From: CADEED01 sp039931065
Lineage (GTDB): Bacteria; Pseudomonadota; Gammaproteobacteria; Steroidobacterales; Steroidobacteraceae
DNA: 64,000 nucleotides
Reading direction: 5' to 3'
Assembly: GCA_039931065.1 (NCBI GenBank)
Contig: JBDTSP010000012.1
Location: forward strand, 1 to 64,000
Shown piece after piece: positions 17,555 to 25,005 of the stretch (the stretch's first letter is position 1; every line of letters begins with the position of its first letter). Below the pieces are notes generated by a model. That model had not been told where the DNA came from, ran no database searches, and was given only the letters and a program-made list of their open reading frames with translations. The position numbers and the translations under genes are program-made.

Positions 17555-17986
17555 GTGATGGCGCGTCAATTGATCTCTTCAGGTTCGACTTTCGAAAAGA
17601 GCATCGGTTATTCGCGGGCCGTGGTCGACGGCGAGTGGATTTTCGTCTCCGGCACCACCGGCTTCGATTACTCGAACATGACGATCAAGGACGATGCCGT
17701 GGCGCAATGCGAGCAGGCACTGCGGAACATCGAGACTGCGCTCCGCCAGGCGAAATCGGGCTTCACCGACGTCGTACGCGTGCACTACCTGATGACCGAT
17801 GCGTCAGATTTCGAGCGCTGCTGGCCTGCCATGGGCAAGACCTTCGGCGCAGTCAGACCGGCCGCCACCATGATGGTGGTGGGCCTCGCGGATCCACGCA
17901 TGAAAATCGAGATCGAAGTGACCGCGCTGCGGCGCAAGCCGGCGCCGCGCAAGAAGCAGGCGAAGAAACCCGCGCGCAAGAAGTGA
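17555..17986 (+). CDS. RidA family protein with Lys/Arg-rich C-terminal tail
   Basis: RidA/YjgF/YER057c-fold protein of about 143 residues. Canonical RidA enzymes deaminate reactive enamine/imine intermediates made by PLP enzymes. Family elements are seen: SGSTFEKSIGYSRAVVDGEWIFVSGTTGFD, AVAQCEQALRNIETALRQAKSGFTDVVRVHYLMTD and the late RPAATMMVVGLADPRMKIEIEVTAL. The substrate-binding Arg is likely the R of VRPAAT. The last 19 residues (RRKPAPRKKQAKKPARKK) are a strongly basic tail not expected in RidA. GTG 17555 and ATG 17558 are both possible starts. The HerA-like ATPase gene begins 15 nt after the stop, so the two may be co-transcribed. Confidence 0.8.
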   Translation: MMARQLISSGSTFEKSIGYSRAVVDGEWIFVSGTTGFDYSNMTIKDDAVAQCEQALRNIETALRQAKSGFTDVVRVHYLMTDASDFERCWPAMGKTFGAVRPAATMMVVGLADPRMKIEIEVTALRRKPAPRKKQAKKPARKK

Positions 17987-18001
17987 GGATCAAACCCGGG
18001 C

Positions 18002-20509
18002 GTGTCAGAATCGGCGCCGGACTCTCAAGGTGACGCGGCCCGCCCAGGCCCGTTTGCATACATGAAAACCGACTACGAGAAGTTAGGTGCCCTTTACCTC
18101 GGCCGCGAATACGACGCCGCCAGTGGCGCGCTCAAGGACGACCTCGTCCTCTACGACTCGAAGGACCTGACCACACACGCGGTGTGTGTCGGCATGACGG
18201 GCTCGGGCAAGACCGGCCTGTGCCTGTCGCTGCTCGAGGAGGCCGCCATCGACGGCGTGCCCGCGATCTGCATCGACCCGAAAGGCGACCTCGGCAACCT
18301 GATGTTGACGTTCCCGAATCTCGCGCCGGCGGATTTCGAGCCGTGGGTCGACGCCGGTGATGCCGCGCGCAAGGGCCAGAGCATCACCGACTACGCCGCC
18401 GCGACCGCTGAGTCATGGAAAAAAGGCCTCGCCGAATGGGACCAGCAGCCGGAGCGTATCGGCAAGTTGCGCGCCGCCGCTGAGGTTTCCATCTACACGC
18501 CGGGCGCCGAGACCGGGCTGCCCTTGTCCGTGTTGCGTTCGTTCGCACCCACCGCCGGGTCGGGCGGAGGACAGTCCCCTGCGGGGACAGTCCCCGATCT
18601 CCAGGATGGCGCACTACGCGACCGGGTGGGCTCGGTGGTCTCCGGCCTCCTGAGCTTGTTAGGCATCGAAGCCGATCCGATCGGCTCGCGCGAACACATC
18701 CTGCTGTCGAACGTTCTCGAAAGCGCGTGGCGGTCCGGGTTGTCGCTCGACATGACCGGTCTGATCCAGGCAGTGCAGAAACCGCCGTTCGACAAACTCG
18801 GCGCTTTCGATCTCGAAACGTTCTTCCCCGCGAAGGACCGTCTCAAGCTCGCGATGCAGATCAACAATCTCATCGCATCCCCGGGCTTCGCCACCTGGAT
18901 GAAGGGCGAGCCGCTCGACGCCCAACGCCTGTTGTTCACGCCGGATGGCAAGCCGCGCATCTCCGTCATTTCCATCGCGCATCTCAACGACGCCGAGCGG
19001 ATGTTCATCGTGACGCTGGTGCTGAACGAAGTGATCGCGTGGATGCGCACGCAGTCGGGCACTTCATCCCTGCGCGCCATCTTCTACATGGACGAGATCT
19101 TCGGGTTCTTCCCGCCGACGGCGAACCCGTCGTCCAAACAGCCCATGCTCACGTTGTTGAAGCAGGCCCGGGCCTTCGGGCTGGGCGTCGTGTTGGCAAC
19201 GCAGAACCCGGTCGACCTCGATTACAAGGGGCTCGCCAACTGTGGTACCTGGTTCATCGGCCGGCTGCAGACCGAACGCGACAAGATGCGTGTCATCGAA
19301 GGATTGAAGTCGGCGCTGGCCGGCGGTGAGGACGGCGCGGATCTCGAAGGATTGATGTCGAACCTGAGTCAGCGCGTCTTCCTGATGCGCAATGTGCACG
19401 AAGACGCGCCGGTGCTCATGAAAACCCGCTGGGCGCTGTCCTATCTGCGCGGCCCGCTCACCGGCCCCGAGATCGCGCGCGTAATGGCGCCGCGCAAGGC
19501 GGCGGTACAGGCCGCCGCGACGCAGACTAACTACACAGGCGACCCGCCAGCCGCCGCGGCGGCGAACTCCCGGCCCGCGGTGGGCACCGGTATCAACGAA
19601 TATTTCCTCAAGCCCACCCAGGGCGCAGGCGCGGTGCTTTACAAGCCCATGGTCGCCGGTTTCGCGAAACTGCATTTCGTGGATTCGAAACTCGCGCTCG
19701 ACGAATGGCAGACCGCCGGCTGGCTCGCGCCCCTCGACGATGGCGGCGGCAACGCTTCCTGGCAAGACGCCGCGCAGAGCGCCGATCTCAAGTCGCGATT
19801 GGGCGCCGCGCCCGAAACCGCAGCCGAATTCGGCGATCTGCCGGGCGCCGCACTGCGCCCGGCCAGTTACGCGGGCTGGGCCAAGAGCCTGCAGGCGCAC
19901 CTCTACGAAACCGCGCGCGCCAACCTCCTCGTCTGCGACGCGTTCAAGACTTCCTCCAGGGCCGGCGAGTCCGAAGGCGACTTCCGCGCGCGGCTCACGC
20001 TCACGGCCCGCGAGCAGCGCGACGCCGCCGTCGCGGTTCTGCGCAAGAAGTGGCAGGCCAAACTACTGCAGCTTCAGGACCAGATCCGCCGCGGCGAAGA
20101 ACGTCGCGAACGGGAGAAGAGCCAGCTTTCGCAGCAGCGCATGCAGACCGCCGTATCCATCGGCAGCTCGATTCTCGGCGCGTTGCTCGGACGCAAGGCG
20201 ATCTCCGCCACGAACATCGGGCGCATCGGGACCGCCGCACGCTCCGCCACGCGTATGGGTCACGAATCGCAGGACGTGACGCGCGCGGAGGAAAGCCTCG
20301 AAGTGCTGCAGCAGCGGCTCGAGGATACGAAGCGCGAGGTGGATGCCGAGGTCGCGCGTCTCGAAACCACGCTGGACGCGAGCACCGCGGTGCTGCGCCC
20401 GGTCGAAATTCCAGCTCGCAAATCCGACATCGCCGTCGGCGAGGTGGCGTTGGTGTGGGTGCCGTGGCGCAAGGGCGCCGATGGTTTCCCCGCGCCGGCG
20501 TACGTCTAG
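18002..20509 (+). CDS. HerA/FtsK-like ATPase, DUF853 family
   Basis: A P-loop ATPase of 835 residues related to the HerA-like helicases annotated as DUF853. Walker A is GMTGSGKT (residues 64-71) and Walker B is FYMDEIFG with Asp364-Glu365. A sensor-like QNPVDLDYKGLANCGTWFIGR segment follows, as in HerA proteins. The C-terminal 200 residues contain an Arg/Glu-rich coiled coil (about 675-720 and 755-800) around a short hydrophobic glycine-rich stretch (IGSSILGALLGRKAIS). HerA enzymes translocate DNA, but for this family a specific role is not established. Start: GTG 18002, with GAGG upstream. A REP-like palindrome lies inside the frame (see separate entry) and adds a Gly/Ser/Pro-rich loop at about residues 188-200. 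Confidence 0.8.
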   Translation: MSESAPDSQGDAARPGPFAYMKTDYEKLGALYLGREYDAASGALKDDLVLYDSKDLTTHAVCVGMTGSGKTGLCLSLLEEAAIDGVPAICIDPKGDLGNLMLTFPNLAPADFEPWVDAGDAARKGQSITDYAAATAESWKKGLAEWDQQPERIGKLRAAAEVSIYTPGAETGLPLSVLRSFAPTAGSGGGQSPAGTVPDLQDGALRDRVGSVVSGLLSLLGIEADPIGSREHILLSNVLESAWRSGLSLDMTGLIQAVQKPPFDKLGAFDLETFFPAKDRLKLAMQINNLIASPGFATWMKGEPLDAQRLLFTPDGKPRISVISIAHLNDAERMFIVTLVLNEVIAWMRTQSGTSSLRAIFYMDEIFGFFPPTANPSSKQPMLTLLKQARAFGLGVVLATQNPVDLDYKGLANCGTWFIGRLQTERDKMRVIEGLKSALAGGEDGADLEGLMSNLSQRVFLMRNVHEDAPVLMKTRWALSYLRGPLTGPEIARVMAPRKAAVQAAATQTNYTGDPPAAAAANSRPAVGTGINEYFLKPTQGAGAVLYKPMVAGFAKLHFVDSKLALDEWQTAGWLAPLDDGGGNASWQDAAQSADLKSRLGAAPETAAEFGDLPGAALRPASYAGWAKSLQAHLYETARANLLVCDAFKTSSRAGESEGDFRARLTLTAREQRDAAVAVLRKKWQAKLLQLQDQIRRGEERREREKSQLSQQRMQTAVSIGSSILGALLGRKAISATNIGRIGTAARSATRMGHESQDVTRAEESLEVLQQRLEDTKREVDAEVARLETTLDASTAVLRPVEIPARKSDIAVGEVALVWVPWRKGADGFPAPAYV
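18568..18596. repeat. REP-like palindromic unit inside the ATPase gene
   Basis: GGACAGTCCCC (18569-18579) and GGGGACAGTCCCC (18583-18595) are arranged head to tail, each nearly self-complementary, together forming a stem-prone element. GGGGACAGTCCCC-type words are a common dispersed extragenic palindrome in proteobacteria. Here the element keeps the reading frame open and encodes residues GGGQSPAGTVPD. Confidence 0.6.
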
Positions 20510-20526
20510 AAACACAGGAGAGCCGC

Positions 20527-20913
20527 ATGAAAGAGCTCGTGGACATGTTGACCCAGAACCTCGGTATCGACGGCAAACAGGCCGAAGGTGGCGCGGCGGT
20601 GTTGTTCAACGCGGCCAAACAAAAACTGGGTGGCGCGGAATTCGGCAAGCTGCTCGGGGACGTGCCGGGCCTTTCCGATCTCCTGCACAAGGCGCCGGCG
20701 GCCGGCGGCGGCGGATTGGGCGGAATGTTGGGTGGGCTCGCGGGCGCGATGGGCGGCAATGCCGGCCTCATCGCGAACATCATCAGCGGCTTCAGCAAGC
20801 TCGGCCTGAAGGCGGACGACGCCAGGAAATTCGTGCCGGTGATCCTCACGTTCCTGCGCGCCAAGGTCAGCCCCGATGTGGTGTCGAAGCTGGAACAGAC
20901 ACTGAAAGCCTGA
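20527..20913 (+). CDS. Small Gly-rich protein, DUF2780-like
   Basis: A 128-residue protein: an amphipathic N-terminal helix (MKELVDMLTQNLGIDGKQAEGG), a Gly/Ala-rich middle (about residues 60-80) and a C-terminal helical part (IANIISGFSKLGLKADDARKFVPVILTFLRAKVSPDVVSKLEQTL). This pattern resembles DUF2780/VcgC-type proteins, which have no firm function. No signal peptide is evident. GGAG precedes the ATG at 20527. It sits between the HerA-like ATPase and yajQ with short spacings (17 and 15 nt), so the three are probably one transcript. Confidence 0.65.
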   Translation: MKELVDMLTQNLGIDGKQAEGGAAVLFNAAKQKLGGAEFGKLLGDVPGLSDLLHKAPAAGGGGLGGMLGGLAGAMGGNAGLIANIISGFSKLGLKADDARKFVPVILTFLRAKVSPDVVSKLEQTLKA

Positions 20914-20928
20914 GGAAACTCACGCCCC

Positions 20929-21417
20929 ATGCCCTCATTCGATGCCGTCTCCGAGCTCGACAGTCATGAGCTCACCAATGCCGTCGACCAGGCGAACCGC
21001 GAGCTCACGCAGCGGTTCGACTTCAAGGATCTCGGCGCGATCTTCGAGCTCAACGAAAAAGAGATGACCGTAACCATGAAGGCGCCGTCGGAATTCCAGC
21101 TGCGCCAGATGCTCGACATCCTGACGCAGCGGCTCGGCAAACGCGGCATCGACGTGCGCTGCATGGAGAAGAAGGACGCGGTTACAAACCTTGCCCAGGC
21201 GCGCCAGGACATCGTGATGCGTCACGGCATCGATGCCGACTCGGGCCGGAAACTACAGAAAATCGTAAAAGAATCAAAGCTCAAGGTGCAGGCTTCGATC
21301 CAGGGCGACAAGCTGCGCATCACCGGCAAATCGCGCGACGATCTGCAGGCGGCGATGGCGCTGCTGCGCAAGTCGGAGCTCGACCGCCCGCTGCAGTTCA
21401 ACAACTTCCGCGACTGA
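20929..21417 (+). CDS. yajQ: YajQ family nucleotide-binding protein
   Basis: A 162-residue member of the YajQ/DUF520 family. The family start MPSFDAVSELDSHELTNAVDQANRE is nearly word for word, followed by RFDFKD, the MLDILTQRLGKRGID helix and a C-terminal KSRDDLQAAMALLRKSELDRPLQFNNFRD block. The fold is two ferredoxin-like domains; related proteins in Xanthomonas and Pseudomonas bind cyclic di-GMP and affect transcription, while E. coli YajQ binds nucleotides and tRNA. No regulator lies next to it here, so its partner is unknown. Confidence 0.95.
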   Translation: MPSFDAVSELDSHELTNAVDQANRELTQRFDFKDLGAIFELNEKEMTVTMKAPSEFQLRQMLDILTQRLGKRGIDVRCMEKKDAVTNLAQARQDIVMRHGIDADSGRKLQKIVKESKLKVQASIQGDKLRITGKSRDDLQAAMALLRKSELDRPLQFNNFRD

Positions 21418-21428
21418 CCCGGCGTGAA

Positions 21429-21989
21429 CTATCCAGCCGCGCGCAGCTTGATGGCGAAGGTGTACCGGCCGATTGGGCAGTTGCGATTGGGCGGTTTGCC
21501 GGCGTGACGGATTGCGCCATCAAACAACAGCAGTCGGCCGGGTCTGGGCGACACGGCGATTTGCGCATCCCCTTTTGAATCATAGAACAGCGTTTCACCA
21601 CCCCATTCCCGATCCCAGCTTTCACAGAGGAACCAAAGCGCGGTGAGTTCGCGCGTGTCCGGCAACGCATCGAGATGCGTCAGCAGCAGGTCGCCAAACG
21701 AGGCGAAGTTGGTGTAGACGCGATAGGGCAGGAAGTGCCCGTCTGGACGCACGTCCATGACCGCGCGCTCAGTTGCCTGCCAGAGCGTGGTACGCGGCAG
21801 ATTCTCGAGCGGCATCTCGCAGACCCAGTGGCGCACATCGCTGGTGTCCGTAGTCGCGCTCTCCGTGCGGGTGAAGGAGGCCTGGGTTATGGCCTTGAAG
21901 TAACGTGTTGTTTCGGCAACCGGCACGAGGTCATCGAATACGAAGATGTCGTTTCCGTCGACTGTCGCCCTGCGGGTGGGCGGGTTCAT
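21429..21989 (-). CDS. 2OG-Fe(II) oxygenase in halogenase operon
   Basis: A 186-residue double-stranded beta-helix oxygenase. The iron ligands appear as His105-x-Asp107 (LTHLDALPD) and His162 (IRHAGKPP), with Arg175 (GRYTFAIKL) as the likely 2-oxoglutarate carboxylate anchor; an LWFLCESWDREWGGETLFYD strand pair between them is typical of the prolyl-4-hydroxylase-like branch. It is the fourth gene of the halogenase operon: its ATG (21989) overlaps the stop of the preceding halogenase as ATGA (21986-21989). Such small oxygenases are known neighbours of tryptophan-halogenase/TonB-receptor loci, but the substrate is unknown. Confidence 0.82.
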   Translation of the reverse strand: MNPPTRRATVDGNDIFVFDDLVPVAETTRYFKAITQASFTRTESATTDTSDVRHWVCEMPLENLPRTTLWQATERAVMDVRPDGHFLPYRVYTNFASFGDLLLTHLDALPDTRELTALWFLCESWDREWGGETLFYDSKGDAQIAVSPRPGRLLLFDGAIRHAGKPPNRNCPIGRYTFAIKLRAAG

Positions 21990-23512
21990 TTCGTGGCTTT
22001 CTGCGGCATCGGCGCTGCCGCGCAATGCTGCCGAATGTATTCGTCATGCGACGGGAAGGTCTGTACGCGTTTTTTCACGTCGCCCGCCATCAGATCGAGT
22101 CGACGTTGAAGCTCCTGATCGGACGGAATATCCGCGAAGGGATGGTAGGACTTCGGCCGCAGGCCCTGCCCCGCCATGATGGCGAACCAACTAGGTTCCT
22201 TGAACAGCAGTCCCGCGCCGATGATGATATTCGCGTTCTCCACGTACATCTCCATCTTCTGCCTGAGCGAGTCCGGCTTGTCGATGGCGCGGCAGTGCCG
22301 CCAGAACGGCGTGTCATCACGCTCCGTGGCGGTGTAATGCAGCACCAGCAGATCGCGGATCTCGTTGTATTCCTCGAGCGCGAGCGAATTGAATTTCTCG
22401 ATGGTGGCCGGATCGAAGCGGTCGCCGGGAAACATGAACAGGAAGCGCGCGATCGAAGACTGGATCAGGTGGATGCTGGTGGATTCCAGCGGCTCGAGAA
22501 AACCGCTCGCCAGTCCGATGGCCACGCAGTTCTTCTTCCAGGTTTCCTTGCGGCGGCCGGCGACGAAGCGCAGCGGACGCGGCGTCGCGAGCGCAGCGCC
22601 GTCGAGCCTGCCTGACAACAAGCTCGCCGCTTCGTCGTCTTTCAGGTACTCGCTGCAGTAGACATAGCCGTTGCCAGTGCGGTGCTGCAGTGGAATGCGC
22701 CACTGCCAACCGGCTTCCCGCGCGATCGAGCGGGTGTAGGGGGTGGTGACCGCGATGCGTTCGCACGGCACGGCCATCGCACGATCGCAGGGCAGCCACT
22801 TGCTCCAGTCCTCATAACCGGCGTGCAGCGTCTGTTCGATGAGCAGGCCGCGGAAGCCCGAACAGTCGACGAAAAGATCACCTTCGATTACCCGGCCGTC
22901 GGCCAGTTTGATGGACTCGATGAAGCCGTCTTCGCCGTCCTGCCGCACGTCGACCACGCGGCCTTCATGGCGGATCACTCCCATGGCTTCGGCGCGCTTG
23001 CGCAGGTATCCGGCGTACAGGCCGGCATCGAAGTGGAATGCGTATGCCATCGGCGGCAGCGGCAGTCGATCGTCAGGCCGCGGCAAGCCGTACCGATTCT
23101 GCGCACACGCCTCGGTGTGCATGTTGAATACGCCCGCCGGCATCGTGCCGCCCTGCGCGCGATGCCGCAGCCAGAAATGATGGAAGTAGATTCCATGCAT
23201 CTGCACGCCGTAGAAGCCGAAAGGGTGGAGGTACGACTCCCCGCGCTTGTGCCAGTCGACGAATTCGATGCCGAGCTTGAAGGTCGCCTGCGTGGCGCGC
23301 ATGAATTCGGCTTCGTCGATCTGCATGGAGCGGTTGAAATCGCCGATCGGCGGAATCGTGGCTTCACCAACACCCACCGTGCCGATTTCTTCGGACTCGA
23401 CCAGCGCGATGGAATTCCGGCCGCCCATCGTCTTTGCAAACGCTGCCGCAGTCATCCAGCCCGCGGTGCCCCCGCCAACGATCACGATTTTCCTGACCGG
23501 TCCGCGCTTCAT
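21986..23512 (-). CDS. Flavin-dependent tryptophan-halogenase family protein (copy 1)
   Basis: A 508-residue FADH2-dependent halogenase related to PrnA. The flavin-binding GGGTAG is at 13-18, the GVGEATIP block follows at 47-54, the lysine that carries or activates hypohalous acid is Lys79 (QATFKLGIEF), the halogenase signature WxWxIP is at 269-274 (WQWRIP), and the catalytic Glu is Glu343 in EPLESTSI. All signature residues for halogenation are therefore present. A flavin reductase must come from elsewhere. The protein starts with ATG 23512, overlapping the upstream halogenase stop by 4 nt. The substrate is unknown: enzymes of this receptor-linked group need not act on free tryptophan, and some brominate indole. 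Confidence 0.92.
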   Translation of the reverse strand: MKRGPVRKIVIVGGGTAGWMTAAAFAKTMGGRNSIALVESEEIGTVGVGEATIPPIGDFNRSMQIDEAEFMRATQATFKLGIEFVDWHKRGESYLHPFGFYGVQMHGIYFHHFWLRHRAQGGTMPAGVFNMHTEACAQNRYGLPRPDDRLPLPPMAYAFHFDAGLYAGYLRKRAEAMGVIRHEGRVVDVRQDGEDGFIESIKLADGRVIEGDLFVDCSGFRGLLIEQTLHAGYEDWSKWLPCDRAMAVPCERIAVTTPYTRSIAREAGWQWRIPLQHRTGNGYVYCSEYLKDDEAASLLSGRLDGAALATPRPLRFVAGRRKETWKKNCVAIGLASGFLEPLESTSIHLIQSSIARFLFMFPGDRFDPATIEKFNSLALEEYNEIRDLLVLHYTATERDDTPFWRHCRAIDKPDSLRQKMEMYVENANIIIGAGLLFKEPSWFAIMAGQGLRPKSYHPFADIPSDQELQRRLDLMAGDVKKRVQTFPSHDEYIRQHCAAAPMPQKATK

Positions 23513-25005
23513 CTTGGTCTCACTACCTGGCCCTTGATGTAATCGATGTGCCTCGGCATCGATGCGGCGAGTTGCTGGATCTGCGCGCGCAACGTCGCCA
23601 GCGTCTGGCTGGTGAGCGACTCGAGGCGCAGTCGAACCTGCAACTCGATGGCATCGGGACGCAGGCCGCTGCCCATCAACAACCAGGCCCAGTCCAATTC
23701 CTCGAACGACTCGAAGTCGAGTAACTCGATACGTGCATTCGCTCCGAACAGATCGAGTTTGTCGGTGAGGCGCGCTGGCGCGCGTTCTGCGCGCGTCGCC
23801 TCCCAGAACTCGCCCGACCGCCCGGGCCCCGCGCGGTAATGTGCCAGCGTGAAATCGCGCAACGCATCCGCTTGTTCGGCCATCACGCGATTGTATTCAT
23901 CGCGCTCGACCGCCGTGACGCCGTGTGCCGGAAATATTTCGATCAGCGTCGCCAACCCGAGCTGCCCGAAGTGCAGCTCGGCCCCTGCCAGCGGCTCGAG
24001 CTCGACGGCGGCGGTTCCGAGCGCAACGCAATTGTGTTCCCAGCATTTGCGGCGGCGGCCGGATGAGAAACGCCTGAGGACAGGCGCGGGGCTTTCACCC
24101 GGCGCGTACATTCGCAATTCGGCGAGCGCCGCGTCGTCGCTCTGAAAGGCGCTGCTGTAGGCGTAACCGGCCATGCCGGAGTTGGCGAGTGGCGCGCGCC
24201 ACAACCAGCCAGCCGTGGCGGCGGTAGTTTGAGTAACGGCCGACGGCGCGGATTGTGCCGGGGTAAATGTGGAAAGCATGCGATCGCAAGGCAGCCAGCC
24301 AGACCAGTCGTCGCGCTCTCCTGCGCAGATGCAGCTCATCAACTGGGCTTTCGACCCCGAGCAATCGAGGTACAGATCGCCGCTGATTTCCTCTCCGTTC
24401 GAGAGTTGAAGCGCGGCGATGGCGCCGTCGGACAGCGTGACATTGGCTATTGGCGAATCGATGCGACGCACCCCGAGACGCCGCGCGTGCTCGCGCAGAT
24501 ACGCGACATACGATTTCGCTTCGAGATGGAATCCATAGGTGAAGCTCGACGTCAGAGTCTTCTCGCTGCCCATGGGGCGGGCGAAGCGACCGAGCCGGGC
24601 CGCCACGGCGGCCAGCGAATACGGCTCCGGACTTTCAGGACGACCGGCGAGCGATTCGATCAACAGGAGTTTGTAGAACGGCGCACCGCTGATCTGCGGC
24701 CCGATCTGCCCATGTGCATGCAGAAAGCGGCTGTCGCGCCCCTGCCAGTTCACGTGCTCGCTCGCCAGCTTGAACGTGGCGCCGGTATGCGCGATGAGAT
24801 CCGTCTCCTGCACGCCTAACAAGGAGTGGATACCACGCTGCGATGGCAGGGTCCAATAGCCCACGGGGTCGTCGTCCGGAGCGCCACCGTCGACCACCGT
24901 GATCTCGAGCGCGTCTTTTCGGAAGGCGCGCATGAATGCAGTTGCGGCGATCCACGCGATCGCGCCGCCGCCGACGACGATCAGGCGCCTGACGGCATTG
25001 CTCAC
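23509..25005 (-). CDS. Divergent halogenase-family flavoprotein lacking catalytic motifs (copy 2)
   Basis: A 498-residue paralogue of its two neighbours with the same overall layout and the same Lys79 (GATFKLASEH). Key motifs are altered: the flavin loop is GGGAIA instead of GGGTAG/GGGTSG; the GVGEATIP segment is replaced by PVGYWTLPSQ; WxWxIP reads WLWRAP (267-272); and where the others have EPLESTSI this protein has EPLAGAEL, so the catalytic Glu is an Ala (residue 340). It may be a partner subunit, a flavin oxidoreductase with another job, or a decaying copy. The frame is intact, which argues against simple decay. The start is GTG 25005, overlapping the upstream stop as GTGA; a longer frame upstream is only shadow sequence. 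Confidence 0.85.
   Translation of the reverse strand: MSNAVRRLIVVGGGAIAWIAATAFMRAFRKDALEITVVDGGAPDDDPVGYWTLPSQRGIHSLLGVQETDLIAHTGATFKLASEHVNWQGRDSRFLHAHGQIGPQISGAPFYKLLLIESLAGRPESPEPYSLAAVAARLGRFARPMGSEKTLTSSFTYGFHLEAKSYVAYLREHARRLGVRRIDSPIANVTLSDGAIAALQLSNGEEISGDLYLDCSGSKAQLMSCICAGERDDWSGWLPCDRMLSTFTPAQSAPSAVTQTTAATAGWLWRAPLANSGMAGYAYSSAFQSDDAALAELRMYAPGESPAPVLRRFSSGRRRKCWEHNCVALGTAAVELEPLAGAELHFGQLGLATLIEIFPAHGVTAVERDEYNRVMAEQADALRDFTLAHYRAGPGRSGEFWEATRAERAPARLTDKLDLFGANARIELLDFESFEELDWAWLLMGSGLRPDAIELQVRLRLESLTSQTLATLRAQIQQLAASMPRHIDYIKGQVVRPR

Noticed and set aside
22682..23542. 286-codon plus-strand frame
   Set aside because: Antisense shadow of halogenase copy 1.
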